Shown here in pieces: positions 60,601 to 64,000 of a stretch of DNA of 64,000 nucleotides (positions are counted from its first letter, which is position 1; each line of letters opens with the position of its first letter). The translations under genes were made by a program, and so were the position numbers. Source of the stretch: Symbiodinium microadriaticum (lineage: Eukaryota; Sar; Dinophyceae; Suessiales; Symbiodiniaceae); contig LSRX01000499.1 in NCBI GenBank assembly GCA_001939145.1, forward strand, positions 378,453-442,452, written 5' to 3'. Below the pieces are notes generated by a model that saw only the letters and a list, made by a program, of their open reading frames with translations, ran no database searches and was not told the origin of the DNA.

Positions 60601-60791
60601 TCAGCACTCGCAGTCGTCGTAGTCGTCGTAGTGGCGTTCTGAACGGTCTGGGCCAGCAGGGCTTGGGCCCAGTGCTGGCTGGTCTGACTGCTTCGGCCGA
60701 AGGGCGACGGGATGAGTCTCTGCAGCAGTGCGCCAGGGCTCGTGGCTGCGTTGGGGGTGAACTGGCACTCTTCGCCGTGCGCTGTGTCCAT
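51615..60791 (-). CDS. OSCA/TMEM63 (CSC1-like) mechanosensitive-type cation channel, two large exons
   Basis: OSCA channels are osmosensing or mechanosensing membrane proteins. Exon 1 (60,791-59,229, from the first ATG, MDTAHGEECQF) has the first helix FLVALATNCGIVIMAILGLS, more N-terminal helices, the cytosolic RRM-like part with TTVLVQGIPESLMSEAALRKF, and FIIFLIFWGFMPLVALIQS. Exon 2 (52,352-51,615) continues with VWYFCFLCVFVLLVTAIG, PSLLARNMPQSTHFYLNFI, YFGIGSRSARASLHLV and the last helices, ending QPELDE. The join VYQLL|VWYF across donor TTG|GTTCGG and acceptor CACAG|GTG keeps frame and family alignment. The 6,876-bp intron (52,353-59,228) contains a decayed retroelement. An open frame runs upstream of the chosen ATG, so another start or exon is possible. 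Confidence 0.85.
52645..53613 (-). pseudogene. reverse-transcriptase-like ORF, truncated
   Basis: About 320 codons. The first two thirds are Ala/Glu-rich with no family. Then come YRVVHDGTQGVGVNSSITVR, FGLTGDVKRAHRLEV (RT motif A, Asp in GDVKRAH) and WLNKVGTFGVSSAS (motif B region). A TAG follows where the family normally continues with an aromatic residue. Beyond it the sequence no longer resembles RT, so the catalytic DD motif and RNase H are missing. The frame opens at a GTG; no ATG start was identified. Confidence 0.7.
53774..54415 (-). CDS. Gag-like ORF with a CCCH-type zinc finger
   Basis: 213 codons from an ATG. The N-terminal half is helical (SIVDAFRRLSDFVLGDKAAG). A Gly/Lys-rich linker leads to LCFRFQKKAGCPHKDCKFSH and FCQRCLQPHSYSACP, a Cys/His-rich nucleic-acid-binding finger typical of dinoflagellate retroelement ORFs. 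It lies between the recombinase and RT pieces of the same relic. It is intact as a frame, but the neighbouring parts are broken. Confidence 0.65.
   Translation of the reverse strand: MTVPPATPEELRLRHRRLGLAWHMIRSTHATRSWLPESIVDAFRRLSDFVLGDKAAGLKAEDGRVPKWGLILKYESELRKRAYQSVRDGAVSDLGAALKAACAAPDLFAFHFVTPFSLGGCAGSRGGAGHVEALAGWKGAGKGLGKKGDGKGKVMKTITSLCFRFQKKAGCPHKDCKFSHFCQRCLQPHSYSACPYVKRDAAMAPAAPALTAE
55233..57501 (-). pseudogene. tyrosine recombinase gene, disrupted
   Basis: An ATG at 57,501 starts an acidic N-terminus (ASDTEDESSEEDVRDLG). A TAG at 57,049 interrupts it and the same frame resumes. The core-binding domain follows (STIRKRVREWKKFRSFCL), then a frame change near 56,740 at FMEKAGGV. The catalytic domain has FYKPLRLWSASRASDLEGLD (first Arg). 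EHSERGW is the HxxR box at about 56,075, where the frame shifts again. SVLASLGVPRDKRDYVGRWH and then DEYVRTAR supply the GRW box and the likely Tyr nucleophile. A tail with RRLHRKGGC and CKHCWR may bind metal. All catalytic residues are recognisable but on three frames. Confidence 0.78.
57502..59228. other. intron sequence upstream of the retroelement, no recognised gene
   Basis: Part of the channel intron. A hydrophobic minus-strand frame near 58,740-58,990 (IGLLLMPCYWLSTLLLSALL) is not needed by the channel alignment and is not supported as an exon. Confidence 0.5.
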
Positions 60792-61924
60792 TTGGTGAGA
60801 ATATGCACTGTCCCGCAGCTTGGCTGCAGGTTGGACGACTGTGCCTGGTTGTCCTTCCAACAAATTAATGTACTGTTGCTGATCCCGATAAAGGACTCCC
60901 AAGCTGTATCCTGGAGTAAGGTGTGGTCTAAATGCTATGACCTAGCCTGCGAGACCAACATCCGCAGAAGCAAAACTGACATGTTGGCGAAACCCGCTTT
61001 CCAACAAGCCTGCAAACGAGAGTGTCAGCGAGTCACAGAACACCTCACCGACAGCTGATTAAAGCCCAAGCTGCCAGTTGATAAATGTAAACGCATCGAA
61101 ATGCCACCTCACAACAACTCAGCGGCATCGTAAACGGTGAAAGGCTAGGTTGCTACCAAGCCGCACATATTTCATTCGAGGAATGTCTGTCATTCGCTCA
61201 CACATAGCCACTGCGTGGACAAAGTTTACACCTTCGAAGGACAAGGTGGCCATGACAACGCTACCTTAGTCGACACAGTTGCGTAGTTGCTTTGCCGGCT
61301 TCTGCCGGTTCCACATGTGGCAAAATGGAGCCAACAGGCCGGCCAAAGGAGCCTTAGGACGGCACGCCAGGAACAGCCAGAAACGCGCAACTCATCGCAC
61401 AAGTCGGGGATGCCATCAATTCTTCAAGCCAACCGGCACAGGACCCCCACCGTAGAAATGGGACAGAAACATCGGCATGCAATGCCAGATGCATGGAGAG
61501 AACGATGAGGGCACACAGCCTTTAGCGGCTTTCAGATCTTTCAGCAGATCGTGTGAATTGGTCTGAGGCTCTCAGGCCAGGCGGCAGAACCAGAAGCCAA
61601 AGGAGGCCGAAGCTCCAGACCATACTGTACTGTTTCCACTTGCCTGCATGACGGGCAGCTATTTCGCAGAGACCGAAGTTTGGCAAAATGAACTCAGGGC
61701 CTGATACGATAGCTCTGATAGGGATCTTCGAAAATATGGCCATGTGGTCCCAGTTGTTCCACACCTGCGTGGAGAGAATGCTCATCACCTTCAGGTTAAG
61801 GACACCGGGCAGGTGCAAGACGTTCACCTGCAAGGGCAGCAAGGACTTGAACCGATTTGGCGCGGGGGTGGGGGGGGCCGTTGACATCTGCATCTTGAGG
61901 TGTTCTGAGTAAGACGCCCCTAGG

Positions 61925-62275
61925 CTACATGAGCAACGGCGAGTCTGCTTGAAGGCAATCAGCTTCTTCTCCCGCCTTGACTTCATAGACATCTGTGTGG
62001 AACCGCGGGTCATCATTTTCTGGCTCCCGCATGGCAGTGTCAGGGTCATCATTCGGCAAATCTAGGATGAACTCCTTGTGCCACGGCATACCTTTTCCCC
62101 GGCCCTTTTCCCAGATCGGCTCGTCCGTTGAGCCGCCTTCGACAGGCTGGTAGGTGCAAATCCTTAGGCATGCGATGTGCATCGTGCCATGGCCCTCCCG
62201 AGCTGCAATCCAAAGGACATCTCCCTGTTCGGCAGGGAAGTGAAAAGCGGGAGACCATACCTGACGACAAGGCAT
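61925..62275 (-). CDS. candidate exon, unknown
   Basis: A frame with GDVLWIAAREGHGTMHIACL, ICTYQPVEGG and FILDLPNDDPDTAMREPEND, ending at a stop at 61,925. It has strong protein-like composition and an acidic C-terminus. No family is recognised. Confidence 0.45.
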   Translation of the reverse strand: MPCRQVWSPAFHFPAEQGDVLWIAAREGHGTMHIACLRICTYQPVEGGSTDEPIWEKGRGKGMPWHKEFILDLPNDDPDTAMREPENDDPRFHTDVYEVKAGEEADCLQADSPLLM

Positions 62276-62844
62276 CCATCCTAATCCTCAAGTACTACAG
62301 ACCTGCATTCGCGCAATTGATCAGCATTTCTTTGTGGCAGTACCTTAACACGATCCAATCGGCGCCGGCAATGAAGCGGCAAATTGTACGCTACCGACTC
62401 TTCCCAGGAGCCTCATGATTATCAGGAATCAACACTGGCCTCTCTTCCAGCTTTTTCGTTCGGGCACCGGTGCACACAGCGTTTCTGAGGCTGGCCGAAA
62501 TTTGACATAAGTCAGAGCAGGTAAGTAGGCACGATGCAGCGGCTCATGCGGAGCATTCGTCGTCCCCAGGGTGAGCTCCGATGAAGTGAACGAGGGTGAG
62601 AATGGCGATGACATGGAGCAGTCTGATGCAGTGCAGCTATGTGGCACTGCAGTGCACGGAGCTTGTATGCCTTTTGCTTTCTGCTGTTTTGCTCGCTGAG
62701 GTGAGTGGTTCATGGCGCGTGCTCTCGGGCCCCCGTTGTTCCACCTGCGAGGATCTTCGACTCTTGGTTCGCCCATCAGCAGCTCCAACAGCTTGGCACC
62801 AGCAATAGGTGATCTCCTGGTAAGCACAAACATGCATGGGAACC

Positions 62845-62978
62845 TGATGCTGACATCGTTGCTGTCCAAGCCACTTGAGTGTTTCAATAAATATTTCCAA
62901 ATGCCCTGCCAAGTACACTTGGGCGAAACAGAAGTGAAAGCCCGAAAGCTTGCTCGTGTCACGGAAATAGAATCGCAT
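62845..62978 (-). CDS. candidate exon, unknown
   Basis: A frame with RFYFRDTSKLSGFHFCFAQ and HLEIFIETLKWLGQQ, ending CATCAG|GTTCCC, a plausible donor. It may belong with the frame at 61,925-62,275 as one gene. No family is recognised. Confidence 0.35.
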
Positions 62979-62999
62979 CGTGCCTCAAGCAGTTTCACA

Positions 63000-64000
63000 A
63001 ACGGATATTGCCTACGTGCTGGTCTTAAGCAAGGTGCACCCGACGAACAAGCCGCAAAATGATGCAACAGATGTCCAGAAGCTTGTGCTGGCGGTGCTGC
63101 ATGTTGTGCTAGTCGCGTGCTGGTCGCGGTGCGGGTCGCGGCACTGGCCGCAGTGCTGGTTGGGCTGTATCTACAGGTACTTCGTACGTGGCAGGACAAA
63201 CATACACACGTGTACCGTACGCCTCTGCACAGGAAGAAACTTGCTCAGGGTTGATATCCTTCAACTCAGCCAAAGAACAAAAGATGGCAAAAGTTTGGAC
63301 GATGCTGACGGAAAGGCCAGCAGCTCAACCTGCAGACAGAACACTTTCCTGACATGATTTCGGCCGAAGGTACCGAGAGTAGATGAAATGAGCAAGTCCA
63401 AAACAACAACTTCGCGAACACAATCACAACAATGGGCTGGAGGAGCCTTTGATCTGGCTTCCCTGCCCGCTTCTGTCATCTTAAGAGATCATTTTGAAGG
63501 CGCACAGCCCAAGCTCTTGATATAAGGCTAGAGACGGCCACAGAGGTGGAGAAATAAGTCTGTAAGCGACATCTCTCGCAAGCTCCGAAAAAAAACTAGC
63601 TTCGTGAAAATCAGGCAAGTGTGCCAAAAGAAAACCGCTGTGTTCCGGCATTTCGAAACTTGTCTCGTAACGTCCTCTCCTAGTTTCAAAACCATTCGAG
63701 TGGTGGTCTTGTCGAACGACAAACTTTGCCCTGTGTCTGACAACGTGTGGTGCGGTCGTCCGGAGAATTTGCTCGCTGGGGATGTAGCTTCCACATCCTC
63801 ATCACCAGTATCCAGAGGTACCTGAAGGGTGGTCGTCGGTGATATCTTGGGTTAACTTTTCGGCTGCGCCCATCATCGCAAGTGTAGGCTGCATGTAAGC
63901 ACAAGTAAGCCTCAAAGATCCATGACCGTTCTTCCCAGTCGGCCGGCTGTCCGGAGAATATTTCCTCTGCTGAGGAAGACGAAGCTTCCTGTAGAGCTAT
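63000..64000. other. no recognised gene at the window edge
   Basis: A minus-strand frame near 63,620-63,794 (PASKFSGRPHHTLSDTGQSL) may be an exon of a gene continuing beyond the window. Nothing else is recognised. Confidence 0.35.

Overview
The window reads as nuclear DNA of a dinoflagellate, most likely of the Symbiodiniaceae type. This is inferred, not proven. The reasons are: moderately GC-rich sequence; genes cut into many short exons; splice donors that include GA and GC as well as GT, with AG|G acceptors; microsatellites between genes; retroelements of kinds common in dinoflagellates; and every recognisable gene and both retroelements on the minus strand, as in a unidirectional gene array. 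No spliced-leader relic, rRNA, tRNA or CRISPR was seen.

Layout, left to right (genes read right to left). 1-7.4 kb: microsatellites, a ~100-bp inverted-repeat element, a Ulp1/SENP-like cysteine protease fragment, and mostly unrecognised sequence. 7,477-16,248: a complete Ty1/copia retrotransposon with 178-bp LTRs that are identical, a GAAAG target duplication on both sides, and one uninterrupted 2,805-codon ORF. 16.26-17.34 kb: a J-domain plus rhodanese-like gene next to that insertion. 18-29.4 kb: an exon with an NG..G/GRYxVxL repeat, an alpha/beta hydrolase of the DUF900 type, and several unrecognised exons. 29.9-37.9 kb: two ABC-F ATPase genes in tandem, an eEF3-like factor with a chromodomain and then a GCN20-like protein. 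39.76-45.17 kb: a multi-exon FAD enzyme very like bacterial alditol (xylitol) oxidase, with a 1,062-bp terminal-inverted-repeat element inside one intron. 48-50.4 kb: fragments of unrecognised membrane proteins. 51.6-60.8 kb: an OSCA/TMEM63-type channel whose two large exons are split by a 6.9-kb intron holding a decayed tyrosine-recombinase retroelement. 61-64 kb: unrecognised exons.

The most interesting object is the copia polyprotein. Between its protease and integrase it carries about 1,000 extra residues. These include a segment with the full HxD...H...R pattern of a 2-oxoglutarate/Fe(II) dioxygenase (H803, D805, H871, R880) and a later segment resembling a degenerate cytosine-methyltransferase Rossmann fold. 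Between those two lies an 861-bp stretch where a second frame encodes a better-looking protein with a topoisomerase-type C4 zinc finger. Dinoflagellate DNA contains 5-hydroxymethyluracil, and TET/JBP dioxygenases make such bases, so a mobile element carrying a DNA-modification-like module in this lineage deserves testing.

Exon boundaries are given only where sequence and protein family agree; other gene limits are approximate.
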